A program made the translations under genes and the position numbers. Positions 1-7,759 of a DNA stretch of 64,000 nt are shown here, one piece after another. The stretch is taken from contig NZ_JABBFW010000009.1 of the NCBI RefSeq assembly GCF_012927045.1, forward strand, positions 62,001-126,000, written 5' to 3'. The notes beneath the pieces are model-generated. The model did no database searches. It was not told the DNA's origin and saw only the letters and a program-made list of their open reading frames with translations. Position 1 is the first letter of the stretch; each line of letters opens with the position of its first letter. Source of the stretch: Azohydromonas caseinilytica. Lineage in GTDB: Bacteria; Pseudomonadota; Gammaproteobacteria; Burkholderiales; Burkholderiaceae_C.

Positions 1-169
1 CGGACTGCTGCCGCCGGGCGTCGGCCGCGCGGCGGCCACCGCCTACCGCGAGCTGCGCCGCGCCCAGCACCGCGCGCGGCTGGACGAGCAGCCCACGCAG
101 TTCCCGCCGGCGCAGTACGCCGCGGCGAGCGAGGCCGTGCTGGCGCTGTGGCACGCGGTCTTTGATTGA
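1..169 (+). CDS. glnE: GlnE, 3' end (glutamine synthetase adenylyltransferase)
   Basis: Only the last 55 codons are in the window, in the frame that starts at base 2 and stops at TGA 167-169. The tail contains AYRELRRAQHRARLDEQPTQ, which matches my recollection of the C-terminus of betaproteobacterial GlnE, the enzyme that adenylylates and deadenylylates glutamine synthetase in response to nitrogen status. No catalytic residues are visible in the fragment, so the call rests on this tail alone. The stop overlaps the possible TTG start of the next gene, which suggests translational coupling. Confidence 0.75.
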   Translation, partial: GLLPPGVGRAAATAYRELRRAQHRARLDEQPTQFPPAQYAAASEAVLALWHAVFD

Positions 170-870
170 GCGACGCGGGGTCGCGCCCGGGCGGCGTGAG
201 CCTCGCGGCGTCGTTGCCAGATGGCCGCGCCGTGCCGCCGCCCGCTGAGGCCGCCTGGGCCCAGGCGAGCGGCAGCCGCGCCTGGCTGGCGCTGTGCGCG
301 CTGCTGGCCGCGGGTGCCGTGGCCGCTTTTCTGCTGCCGGCGCCGGTCGCCCTGCTCGATGGCCAGCCCGACCGCTGGCTGCGCGAGCCCTGGCGGCTGT
401 GGACGGCGGCCTGGGTGCATTGGACGCCGCTGCATCTGGCGGCCAACGTGGCCGGCGTGGTCGTGCTGGCGCTGTACGGCCAGGCGGCGGCGCTGCGCCG
501 CGCCCATGCGCTGGCCTGGTTCATCGCCTGGCCGCTGACGCACTGGGCCCTGGCGCTGTGGGCGTTGCGGGGCCTGCCCGGGCTGGCGCACTACGGCGGC
601 CTGTCGGGCGTGCTTCATGCTGGCGTGGCGGTGGCCAGCACGGCGCTGCTGGCCCGCCCGGGCCTGCAGCGCGCGGTGGGCGCGGCGGTGTGGGCGGGTC
701 TGCTGCTGAAGCTGGGATGGGAGACGGCTGGACTGCCCGGGTCACCGGGGGCGCGGCCGGGAGGATGGGATTTCGCCGTCGCGACGCAGGCCCACGCCGC
801 GGGGGCGCTGGCCGGGCTGCTGTGCGCCCTGGCCGTGGAATGGCATGAGCGAAAGAAAAAACAACCTTGA
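166..870 (+). CDS. rrtA: Rhombosortase (rhomboid-like GlyGly-CTERM protease)
   Basis: This is a small intramembrane serine protease of the rhomboid family, about 234 aa. The sequence shows several hydrophobic segments, a HLAAN motif near residue 88, the nucleophile motif GGLSG near residue 146 and a late QAHAAG histidine near residue 207. That is the Ser-His arrangement of rhombosortases, which process proteins carrying a C-terminal GlyGly-CTERM anchor. The start is uncertain: TTG at 166 overlaps the glnE stop, and an in-frame GTG at 196 is also possible. The end overlaps the next gene by 26 bases. No GlyGly-CTERM substrate is visible in this window. Confidence 0.72.
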   Translation: MSDAGSRPGGVSLAASLPDGRAVPPPAEAAWAQASGSRAWLALCALLAAGAVAAFLLPAPVALLDGQPDRWLREPWRLWTAAWVHWTPLHLAANVAGVVVLALYGQAAALRRAHALAWFIAWPLTHWALALWALRGLPGLAHYGGLSGVLHAGVAVASTALLARPGLQRAVGAAVWAGLLLKLGWETAGLPGSPGARPGGWDFAVATQAHAAGALAGLLCALAVEWHERKKKQP

Positions 871-1747
871 TACCCGTGCCGTGGCCGCCGTGCTGCTGTG
901 CTGTGGGCTGTGGGGGCTGAACCAGGTGGCGACCAAGGTGGCGCTGGCCGAGATCCCTCCGCTGCTGCAGGCCGGGCTGCGCTCGGCGGGCGCGGCAGTG
1001 CTGGTGACGCTGTGGGCGCGTTGGCGCGGCATCGCGCTGGGTGGCGCGCCGGTCGGTTCGTGGCGCGGAGGGTTGCTGGCCGGGGCGCTGTTCGCGGCCG
1101 AATTCGGCTGCGTCTTCATCGGGCTGCTCCACACCAGCGCCTCGCGCATGGTGGTGTTCATCTACTTGGCGCCCTTCGTGGTGGCGCTGGGCATGCCGCT
1201 GATCGCGCGCGTCGAGCGGCTGTCGCGCGTGCAGGCGGCCGGGCTGCTGGTGGCCTTTGCGGGTGTGGCCTGGGCCTTCGGCGAGAGCTTCAATGGCCCG
1301 GCGGCGGCGGGCTCGCGCCAGTGGCTGGGCGATGCGCTGGGCGTGCTGGCGGCGGTGCTGTGGGGCTGCACCACGCTGGCCATCCGCGGCAGCCGGCTCT
1401 CGACGGCGCCGGCCGAGGTGACGCTGCTCTACCAGCTGGGCGTCTCGGGGGTGCTGTTGATCGCGGCCTCGATGCTGGTTGGCGAAGGGCTGCCCGCGCG
1501 CGTGGGTGCGCTGTCGCTGTCGATGCTGGGCTTCCAGACCGTGGTGGTGTGCTTCGCCAGCTACCTGCTGTGGTTCGAGCTGCTGCGCCGCTATCCGGCG
1601 ACGAAGCTCTCGGCCTTCACGCTGCTCACGCCGGTGGCTGGTCTGGGGGCCGGCGTGCTGCTGCTGCAGGAACCGCTCACCGCGCGGCTGCTGGCCGCGG
1701 CGGCGGCGGTGTGCGTGGGGATCGCGGCCGTGAACCGGCCGCGCTGA
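845..1747 (+). CDS. EamA/DMT-superfamily transporter
   Basis: A 300-residue inner-membrane protein with about ten hydrophobic segments arranged as two EamA repeats. The opening WGLNQVATKVAL and the second repeat starting near WGCTTLAIRGSRL are typical of the drug/metabolite transporter superfamily. The substrate cannot be read from the sequence. The ATG lies inside the rhombosortase gene, so the two are probably co-transcribed and translationally coupled. Downstream, an 8-bp GC hairpin at 1773-1791 lies between this gene and the convergent ferritin-like gene, but it has no T-tract. Confidence 0.88.
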   Translation: MSERKNNLDTRAVAAVLLCCGLWGLNQVATKVALAEIPPLLQAGLRSAGAAVLVTLWARWRGIALGGAPVGSWRGGLLAGALFAAEFGCVFIGLLHTSASRMVVFIYLAPFVVALGMPLIARVERLSRVQAAGLLVAFAGVAWAFGESFNGPAAAGSRQWLGDALGVLAAVLWGCTTLAIRGSRLSTAPAEVTLLYQLGVSGVLLIAASMLVGEGLPARVGALSLSMLGFQTVVVCFASYLLWFELLRRYPATKLSAFTLLTPVAGLGAGVLLLQEPLTARLLAAAAAVCVGIAAVNRPR

Positions 1748-1813
1748 GAGAACGTGGACTCAAGGCATCGGTCCCGCCGCCAAGCGGCGGGGCCGGCAGG
1801 CCGGGCCGCAGCC

Positions 1814-2677
1814 TCAGGCCGTGGCGGCCGTTTCGGCGTCGTTGGCGGCCAGCTTCTGGGCCAGCTCCTTGCGGAAGCGGTTGAGCGCCTGCACCGAGTT
1901 GAACTCCCGGCCCATGAGCAGGCTCAGGTTGTGCAGGAGGCGGTCGACGACCTTGCCTTCCCACTCGGCGTCGAACTGGATCTGCTTGTCCAGCCACTGC
2001 TCCAGCCAGTCGGGATCGGGCAGGCGGCTCTGCACCGTGTCGCGCGGGAAGAGCTTCTCGTTGACGTGCAGGTTGGTCGGGTGCAGCGGCTGCGAGGTGC
2101 GGCGGGCGCTGGCCATGAGCACGCCGACCTTGGCGAAGGCCAGGCGGGCGGCGTCGCCATGCTGCGTCAGCGCGCGCTTCATGTAGCGCAGGTAGGCGCC
2201 GCCGTGGCGGGCCTCGTCGCGGGCCAGCGTGTCGTAGATGGCCTTGATCACCGGCTCGGTGTGCCACTCGGCAGCGCGGCGGTACCAGTGGTTGAGCCGG
2301 ATCTCGCCGCAGAAGTGGAGCATCAGCGTCTCCAGCGGCGGGGCGGGGTCGAACTCGAAGCGCACCTCATGCAGCTCGGCCTCGGTGGGCACGAGCTCGG
2401 GGCGGAAGCGGCGCAGGTACTCCATCATCACCAGCGAATGCTTCTGCTCCTCGAAGAACCACACGCTCATGAAGCCGCAGAAGTCGCTGTCGCCGCGGTT
2501 GTCACGCAGGAACATCTCGGTGGCCGGCAGCGCCGCCCACTCGGTGATGGCGTTCATCTTGATCGTGTGCGCCTGCTCATCGGTCAGCTGCGAGGCGTCG
2601 AAGCGGTCCCAGGGAATGTCCGTGTCCATGTTCCAGCGGACGGCTTCGAGTTGCTTGAAAAGTTCGGGATACAGCAT
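1814..2677 (-). CDS. Ferritin-like diiron protein
   Basis: A 287-residue all-helical protein with two carboxylate-histidine clusters: Glu54 with the EEQKH motif at 76-80, and a later Glu with DEARH near 159-163. This is the four-helix diiron pattern shared by acyl-ACP desaturases and related ferritin-like enzymes. The substrate is unknown. Soluble, with no signal peptide. A possible -10 box TAGAAT lies on this strand at 2731-2726, about 50 bases before the ATG. The gene stands alone, convergent with the EamA gene. Confidence 0.8.
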   Translation of the reverse strand: MLYPELFKQLEAVRWNMDTDIPWDRFDASQLTDEQAHTIKMNAITEWAALPATEMFLRDNRGDSDFCGFMSVWFFEEQKHSLVMMEYLRRFRPELVPTEAELHEVRFEFDPAPPLETLMLHFCGEIRLNHWYRRAAEWHTEPVIKAIYDTLARDEARHGGAYLRYMKRALTQHGDAARLAFAKVGVLMASARRTSQPLHPTNLHVNEKLFPRDTVQSRLPDPDWLEQWLDKQIQFDAEWEGKVVDRLLHNLSLLMGREFNSVQALNRFRKELAQKLAANDAETAATA

Positions 2678-2889
2678 GACGGGCAGCCTTGTTTCGAGCA
2701 GACGGTTTTTTGGGCAGAACCGCGAATTCTAGGGGCGGCCTGCGATGGCTCCATGACAGCAGTCCGCATGCCCTTGTGCGTCGCCAGTGGCCGCAAGGCA
2801 GAAGGCCGAATTCACGTTGCAGACTCAATGCAAAGGTAACCGCGCATCACAGCACTGGAACCGGCCGGGCGGTGTGTTGTCTCATGTGC

Positions 2890-2926
2890 GTGCCGGTGGT
2901 TTTCTTGATGCCGGCACATGTTTTTT
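2890..2926 (+). terminator. Rho-independent terminator candidate
   Basis: GTGCCGG (2890-2896) pairs with CCGGCAC (2911-2917) across a 14-base loop, and six T residues follow at 2921-2926. The orientation is plus, although no protein gene on the plus strand ends nearby. It either ends an unrecognised short transcript or belongs to the structured RNA described next. Confidence 0.45.
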
Positions 2927-2927
2927 C

Positions 2928-3062
2928 TGCCGTGATGCCCGCCAGCACTGCTGGCTGAAATCCCGTAAGCGCTTCTCCTCCTCCCTCCCTCCCTCGTTCG
3001 CTTCGGGGCGCGACACGGCAGTCTTTATGAGCCACGGGGCACCGGCCGGTGCCCCGTTTTTC
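2928..3062 (+). ncRNA. Candidate C-rich small RNA
   Basis: This part of the 420-base gap between the ferritin-like gene and corA has no convincing ORF but a clear RNA-like layout. A perfect 6-bp hairpin (GCCAGC act GCTGGC, 2941-2955) is followed by a pyrimidine tract of repeated CTCC/CCTCCC units (2973-2995), complementary to Shine-Dalgarno sequences, and then a strong terminator at 3036-3062. Anti-SD C-rich loops followed by a terminator are a known design of proteobacterial trans-acting small RNAs. The 5' end is not defined and I see no good promoter, so the start is approximate. Confidence 0.4.
3036..3062 (+). terminator. Rho-independent terminator
   Basis: A 20-base perfect palindrome, GGGGCACCGG followed by CCGGTGCCCC (3036-3055), is followed by GTTTTTTC. 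The T-tract places the terminator on the plus strand, opposite to both flanking genes, so it supports an independent plus-strand transcript in this gap. Confidence 0.7.
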
Positions 3063-3098
3063 TTTGCGCGGTGCCGCGCGCAATGCGTGAGCAACCGC

Positions 3099-4085
3099 TC
3101 AGAGCCAGCCCTTGCGCTTGAAGTACCAGAAGGGCGTGATCACGCTGAACAGCATCAGCGCCAGCGCGAAGGGATAGCCCAGCTCCCAGTCCAGCTCGGG
3201 CATGAACTTGAAGTTCATGCCGTAGAGGCTGGCAATGAGCGTGGGCGGCAGCAGCGCCACCGAGGCCACCGAGAAGATCTTGATGATCTTGTTCTGGTTG
3301 ATGTTGATGAAGCCGACGGTGGCGTCCATCAGGAAGTTGATCTTGTCGAACAGGAACGCCGTGTGGCTGTCGAGCGAGTCGATGTCGCGCAGGATCTGGC
3401 GCGCCTCCTCGAACTGCTCGGCGTTGAGCATGCGGCTGCGCATGAGAAAGCTCAGCGCGCGGCGCGTGTCCATGACATTGCGCCGGATACGGCCGTTGAG
3501 GTCCTCCTCGCGCGCGATGGCCGTGAGCGCCTCGCCGGCGACGACGTCGTTGACGTCCTGCTTGAGCACGCGGCGGCTGACCTTCTCCAGGCTGTCGTAG
3601 ATGCCCTCCAGCGCGTCGGCGCTGTACTCCGCGTCGGCGTCGTAGAGCTTCAGAAGCACATCCTTGGCATCCTCGATCAGCGCCGGGATGCGCCGGGCAC
3701 GGAGCCTGAGCAGCCGGAACACCGGCAAGTCCTCGTCATGCACGGAGAACAGCACGTTGTCGCGCAGGATGAAGGCCACGCGCACGCTGCGCGAGCCCTG
3801 CTCGTCATGGCCCTTGTCGGCGTCGATGAGGAAGTCCGAGCGGATGTGCAGCTCGCCGTTGTCCTCCTCGTAGAACCGCGCCGATTCCTCCAGGTCCTCG
3901 TCGACGATGTCGGCCGGCAGCTCCAGCCCGAAGCGGGCATGGATCCAGGCCTTTTCCTCTTCGGTGGGGGATTCGAGATCGACCCAGACCGGCTTGCTCC
4001 CGTTCAGCGGGGTGGGGTCGTGCAGCTCCTCCTGCAGCAGCCCGCCCTTGAGCTTGCCGGCTTCCAGCGTGAACACATTGAGCAT
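3099..4085 (-). CDS. corA: Magnesium/cobalt transporter CorA
   Basis: 328 residues. A long soluble N-terminal domain rich in acidic residues and helices is followed by two C-terminal membrane segments, the first ending in the family signature YGMNF. The protein ends in a basic tail (FKRKGWL). CorA forms a pentameric channel for Mg2+ and Co2+ in the inner membrane. I chose ATG 4085 (MLNVFTLEAGKL) because GGAG lies 8 bases before it; the frame stays open upstream to 4148, but without a ribosome site. Single gene; the 185 bases upstream to 4270 hold its promoter region and nothing else I recognise. Confidence 0.93.
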   Translation of the reverse strand: MLNVFTLEAGKLKGGLLQEELHDPTPLNGSKPVWVDLESPTEEEKAWIHARFGLELPADIVDEDLEESARFYEEDNGELHIRSDFLIDADKGHDEQGSRSVRVAFILRDNVLFSVHDEDLPVFRLLRLRARRIPALIEDAKDVLLKLYDADAEYSADALEGIYDSLEKVSRRVLKQDVNDVVAGEALTAIAREEDLNGRIRRNVMDTRRALSFLMRSRMLNAEQFEEARQILRDIDSLDSHTAFLFDKINFLMDATVGFININQNKIIKIFSVASVALLPPTLIASLYGMNFKFMPELDWELGYPFALALMLFSVITPFWYFKRKGWL

Positions 4086-4270
4086 CTGCCCATCTCCAAC
4101 GACGCGTATTGCAAGCCGCCGTGCGTACAGCCTGCACGCCGGGGCCATTGAGGTTGTGGAAACCGCCTCACCCCTCGTGGGTCCGCCAGGCGGTCACGCG
4201 TCGGAGTGGACGGTCACCGAGGGTGACTTTGGTCCAATGCCGTCTCCGTAAAAGGGAGCCGCCGATTATC

Positions 4271-5206
4271 TCATCGGCCTCCTGGGCTTCCTGGCCAGGC
4301 GGTCTCGGCAATGGCGCGCAATTCACGCGCCAGCACATAGCCATCGGCCTCGCGTGCGGCAGGCGACTTGGACAGCGCCCGTGCCAGCAGCTCGTCCAGC
4401 ACCGCGGGCAGCTCGGGACGCAGGGCACGCAGCGACAGCGGCGGCTCGTGCGCGATGGACTGCAGCAGCCGGCCCAGCGAGTCGCCCTCGTGCGGCAGCC
4501 GCGCCGTGAGCAGCTGGAACAGCATCGCCGCCAGCGCATAGAGGTCGCTGCGCGTATCGGCCGGGGCGCCGGCCAGCAGCTCCGGCGCCATGAACGCCGG
4601 CGTGCCCAGCAGCAGCCCGCTGCGCGTGCGCGCGGCGTCGTGCAGCCGGGCCAGGCCGAAGTCGGTGAGCTTCAGGCTGCCCGTGGGCAGGTGCAGCATA
4701 ACGTTGGCGGGCTTGACGTCGCGGTGCAGCACGCCCTGGCGGTGCGCATACCCCAGCGCCTCGGCCATGCGGGCGCCGATCTCCAGCACCAGGGGCTCGG
4801 GCAGCAGCCGCGCGGGCTGCGTATAGCGGGTGAGGTCGCAGCCGGGTACCAGCTCCATGACCAGATAGGCCAAGCCCTGGAACTCGCCGGCTGCGAACAC
4901 CTGGACGATGTCCGGGTGGTGCAGCCGCTGCGCCGCCTGGGCCTCGCCCATGAAGGCCTGCTGGGCGTCTGTGAATGAGGTACCGCCGGACTCCAGCCCC
5001 AGTGTCTTGAGCGCGCGCGCGGTGCCGCTGCCGGGCTCGCGCGCCAGGTACACGGCACCCAGCGCGCCGCGGCCGATGAGCCGCTCGATGCGCAGGCCCG
5101 CGAACAGCGAGCCCGGCACCAGACCCTGTGCCGATGTGGCCGTCAGGGCCGGAGGCGGCTCACGCCGCCGCCGCCACCATGTCGCCAGCCCTTCCCACGC
5201 TGCCAT
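4271..5206 (-). CDS. Hanks-type serine/threonine protein kinase
   Basis: 311 residues that are almost entirely a kinase domain. The glycine loop GRGALGAVY, the lysine in ARALKTL, the catalytic loop HRDVKPANVM, the DFG motif in LTDFGLARL and the APE motif in FMAPELL are all intact, so the kinase should be active. No transmembrane segment or sensory domain follows, which suggests a cytoplasmic enzyme. ATG 5206 (MAAWEGLATWW) was chosen over longer in-frame extensions that are arginine-rich and look non-coding. It lies downstream of the tail-anchored unknown and TerC1 in the same orientation. Substrates are unknown. Confidence 0.86.
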   Translation of the reverse strand: MAAWEGLATWWRRRREPPPALTATSAQGLVPGSLFAGLRIERLIGRGALGAVYLAREPGSGTARALKTLGLESGGTSFTDAQQAFMGEAQAAQRLHHPDIVQVFAAGEFQGLAYLVMELVPGCDLTRYTQPARLLPEPLVLEIGARMAEALGYAHRQGVLHRDVKPANVMLHLPTGSLKLTDFGLARLHDAARTRSGLLLGTPAFMAPELLAGAPADTRSDLYALAAMLFQLLTARLPHEGDSLGRLLQSIAHEPPLSLRALRPELPAVLDELLARALSKSPAAREADGYVLARELRAIAETAWPGSPGGR

Positions 5207-5282
5207 GCGCGCTGCCCGTTCCCAGCCATCCCGAGCCGGGCACCTTAGCACGCGCGGCCGCATGGGACGGCCGGGCCGGAGC

Positions 5283-5723
5283 TCAGTCGCTGAGCGAGAG
5301 CAAGAGAGTGAGACCGGACGTGATGGCGATGGGCGCCGTCCAGCGGTCGGGCGCCGGCGTGTCCACCAGCTCCGTCGGCAGCGGCTCGCCGGCATGGCCC
5401 AGGCGCTGGCGGCGCGCGTCGATCATGCGCAGGCCACGTCCATGGCGCTGCTGCAGCTGCTGCGCCACCTCGCTCAACGGCTGCCGGGCCAGCAGCGTGT
5501 CGATGCGGCCGGCCGGCAGCTGCGGGCGCAGCTCCGCAAAGAGCTGCGCCGCCCAGCGCGTGCGCCACTGTTCGCGGCTGCTGTGCGACACCCACTTGCT
5601 GACGCGGTGCGTCAGCTTGGGCGCGCAGCCCACCAGCACCCAGTGCGTGCCGGGGCCGCTCAGGGGCTTGAGCACCCGCAGCGCCTGGGCGGCGTCATCG
5701 ACAAAGGCGGCGATGATCTCCAT
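5283..5723 (-). CDS. Conserved hypothetical, C-terminal membrane anchor
   Basis: 146 residues, not recognised. The N-terminus MEIIAAFVDDAAQALRVL and the strand THWVLVGCAP give an alternating helix-strand look, and the last ~18 residues (WTAPIAITSGLTLLLSLS) are hydrophobic, so the protein may be tail-anchored. It starts 22 bases after the stop of TerC1 and precedes the protein kinase, so it is probably co-transcribed with the manganese-riboswitch-controlled TerC1. A role linked to metal or stress handling is an inference from position only. Confidence 0.7.
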   Translation of the reverse strand: MEIIAAFVDDAAQALRVLKPLSGPGTHWVLVGCAPKLTHRVSKWVSHSSREQWRTRWAAQLFAELRPQLPAGRIDTLLARQPLSEVAQQLQQRHGRGLRMIDARRQRLGHAGEPLPTELVDTPAPDRWTAPIAITSGLTLLLSLSD

Positions 5724-5745
5724 GGCGTTCTCCTGCTGAAAAAGT

Positions 5746-6450
5746 TCAGGCGGCCGGGGACTCGTGGTGCTCCTGGGCCGAGGCGGCGCGGCGCGTCGCC
5801 AGCCAGCCCGCGCCCAGCACGCCTACCACCAGTACGGCGTAAGCCGCGATGCGCGCGCTCAGGTGCGGATCGAACACCGCGTCGAGCAGCGGCTCGCCCA
5901 CGATCATCTTGGCGGCCGTGAAGGCCAGCACGCCCGCGCCGATGTAGGTGATGGCAGGGAAGCGCTCGACCAGCTTGAGCACCACCGAGCTGCCCCAGAC
6001 CACGATGGGCACGCTGATCAGCAGACCGATGACCACCAGGTCAAAGGCGCCGTGGGCTGCGCCGGCCACGCCCAGCACGTTGTCCACGCCCATGAGCGCA
6101 TCGGCAATGACGATGGTGCGCATCGCGCCCCAGAAGGTGTTGGCCGTGGGTCCGCCATGGCCACCCTCCTCGGCATGCGGCACCAGCAGCTTGTAGGCGA
6201 TCCACACCAGGCCCAGGCCGCCGACGAGCATCAGGCCGGGGATCTGGAGCAGCCACACCACGCCCAGCGTCATGAGCGAGCGCATGACGATGGCACCGAC
6301 GGTGCCCCAGACGATGGCCTTGCGTTGCAGGTGGGTGGGCAGACTGCGCGCGGCCAGCGCGATGACGATCGCGTTGTCGCCGGCGAGCACGAGGTCGATC
6401 AGGACGATGGCGGCGAGAGCCGAAAACCAGGCGGGCGAAAAAAACTCCAT
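5746..6450 (-). CDS. TerC-family membrane protein (TerC1)
   Basis: 234 residues with about seven hydrophobic segments. The two family motifs, LAGDNAIVIALAARSLP near residue 23 and a second acidic DALMGVDNVLGVAG half-way, are the paired Asp-containing repeats of TerC/Alx-like transporters, several of which export manganese. ATG 6450 (MEFFSPAWF) has GGAG 5 bases upstream; the longer in-frame extension lies in the leader. Expression is predicted to be turned on by Mn2+ through the yybP-ykoY element at 6570-6705. Co-transcribed with the following unknown and perhaps the kinase. Confidence 0.9.
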   Translation of the reverse strand: MEFFSPAWFSALAAIVLIDLVLAGDNAIVIALAARSLPTHLQRKAIVWGTVGAIVMRSLMTLGVVWLLQIPGLMLVGGLGLVWIAYKLLVPHAEEGGHGGPTANTFWGAMRTIVIADALMGVDNVLGVAGAAHGAFDLVVIGLLISVPIVVWGSSVVLKLVERFPAITYIGAGVLAFTAAKMIVGEPLLDAVFDPHLSARIAAYAVLVVGVLGAGWLATRRAASAQEHHESPAA

Positions 6451-6569
6451 GGGTTCTCCGAAGGGACGGGTTGCAGGACCTGTGCAGACCGTCCGGACGG
6501 CGGAACGCGCGCCGACGCCGCGCATGCGGACGCCTTCGAGCCTCCCGCCCGGGATCGGGCGGTCTGCGT

Positions 6570-6705
6570 CGAAGGTCTTGCTCGGCTGGAGTAATGGTTA
6601 TGGCCCGGCAGGCCGGAAGCCGCGAGGCTTCGTATTGACGACCTGCCGACACTTCGCGCCCGTGAGCTCACAGGAACGCGAATGGGAGCTACTCCCCTTC
6701 GGGAG
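6570..6705 (-). promoter_or_regulatory. yybP-ykoY manganese riboswitch
   Basis: Read on the minus strand, the leader of TerC1 has both conserved signatures of this aptamer: AAGGGGAGTAGCT at its 5' side (6699-6687) and GCAAGACCTT at its 3' side (6581-6572), with GTCGTCAATACG and paired arms between them. In the yybP-ykoY class these two elements dock to bind Mn2+ and raise expression of manganese exporters. The aptamer ends about 120 bases before the TerC1 ATG; I see no T-tract terminator there, so control may be translational. Confidence 0.88.
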
Positions 6706-6794
6706 ACGGGATTTCAACAGAGCCGCGCCGCGGCAGCAAGCCGTAATTACCGCAGCCTTGTGCCATCCGGGCCCATTGCCCGGGCCCACAACGC

Positions 6795-6874
6795 AAAACG
6801 CCCGGGGCGCAGGCTCCCGGGCGTGGCGGTTCCCGGGCGTGCCGGGAACAAAACGGCGCGCGCCATGGCGCGCC
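6795..6874 (-). terminator. Tandem terminator hairpins after TerC2
   Basis: On the minus strand just past the TerC2 stop there are two GC-rich hairpins each followed by a T-rich stretch. The first uses GGCGCGC arms at 6855-6874 followed by GTTTTG. The second pairs 6816-6823 with 6799-6806 (CGCCCGGG arms) and is followed by TTTT at 6798-6795. A third hairpin (TTCCCGG arms) lies between them. Together they would insulate TerC2 transcription from the TerC1 riboswitch leader. Confidence 0.6.
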
Positions 6875-6884
6875 AGGCAAAGCG

Positions 6885-7604
6885 TCAGGCGCGCTGCGCA
6901 GAGCCCTCTTCGCGGGCCGCCTTGGCCGCGCGCGAGCGGCGCTGCAGCGCGATGCCGACGCTCACCACCAGCAGCGCACCGACGGCGCCGGCGACGTTGA
7001 CGGTGCTGTGCGGCAGCTCGCCGCCGGCCCAGCCGGTGATGGCCGGGTCGGTCAGCAGCATCTCGCCAGCCAGGAAGCCCAGCAGCGCCGCGCCCAGCGT
7101 GATGATGATCGGGAAGCGCTCCATGACCTTCAGCAGCATCGTGCTGCCAAAGATGATCAGCGGGATGCTCACGCCCAGGCCCACCACCAGCAGCACCGTG
7201 TCGCCCTTGGCGGCGGCGGCCACGGCCAGCACGTTGTCCAGACTCATCACCAGGTCGGCGACCAGGATGGTGCGGATGGCCGACATCATGCCGGTGTGCG
7301 CCTGGTGGCCTTCGCCCTCCTCTTCGTCCTCTTCAAGCAACAGTGTCACGCCGATATACATCAGCAGCAGGCCGCCCACGATCTTCAGGTAGGGCAGCGA
7401 CAGCATCTTCACCGCGATGAGCGTGAGCACGATCCGCATCACGATGGCGGCGGCGCTGCCCCAGAAGATGGCCTTCTTCTGCTGGTGCGGCGGCAGCGAG
7501 CGTGCGGCCAGCGCGATCACGACGGCGTTGTCGCCCGACAGCAGGATGTTGGCGACGATGATCGAACCGAGGGCCGCCCAAAAGGCGGCAGACATCATTT
7601 CCAT
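6885..7604 (-). CDS. TerC-family membrane protein (TerC2)
   Basis: 239 residues with the same fold as TerC1. Motifs are LSGDNAVVIALAARSLP near residue 22 and DLVMSLDNVLAVAAA near residue 123, separated by an acidic loop (EEDEEEGEGHQ). The C-terminus is basic and soluble. The two paralogues are in tandem, but this copy is transcribed separately: a hairpin precedes it and tandem terminators follow it. I do not see riboswitch signatures in its 110-base upstream region, so the two copies probably respond to different signals. Confidence 0.9.
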   Translation of the reverse strand: MEMMSAAFWAALGSIIVANILLSGDNAVVIALAARSLPPHQQKKAIFWGSAAAIVMRIVLTLIAVKMLSLPYLKIVGGLLLMYIGVTLLLEEDEEEGEGHQAHTGMMSAIRTILVADLVMSLDNVLAVAAAAKGDTVLLVVGLGVSIPLIIFGSTMLLKVMERFPIIITLGAALLGFLAGEMLLTDPAITGWAGGELPHSTVNVAGAVGALLVVSVGIALQRRSRAAKAAREEGSAQRA

Positions 7605-7626
7605 GGGACGACGGCAGGCAGGAGGA

Positions 7627-7653
7627 GGAAAAGGAAAGAGGGCCGAAGCCCTC
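7627..7653 (-). terminator. Terminator after sucCD
   Basis: On the minus strand GAGGGC and GCCCTC pair around a four-base TTCG-type loop (7653-7638), followed by TTTCCTTTTCC. The hairpin lies about 110 bases past the sucD stop and just before TerC2, so it probably ends the sucCD transcript. Confidence 0.55.
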
Positions 7654-7759
7654 TCTGGATCGCCGCCGAAGTGTAGGCAGCAAGATTGCCGTCAGCGTTC
7701 GTAATACTACGAACGCACGTTCCACGGCCGGACGCGGCCGCGGAACGCGTGAGCGCTGC

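Noticed and set aside
1773-1791. Terminator between the EamA and ferritin-like genes
   Set aside because: The 8-bp hairpin has no T-tract on either strand, so it was noted only in passing.
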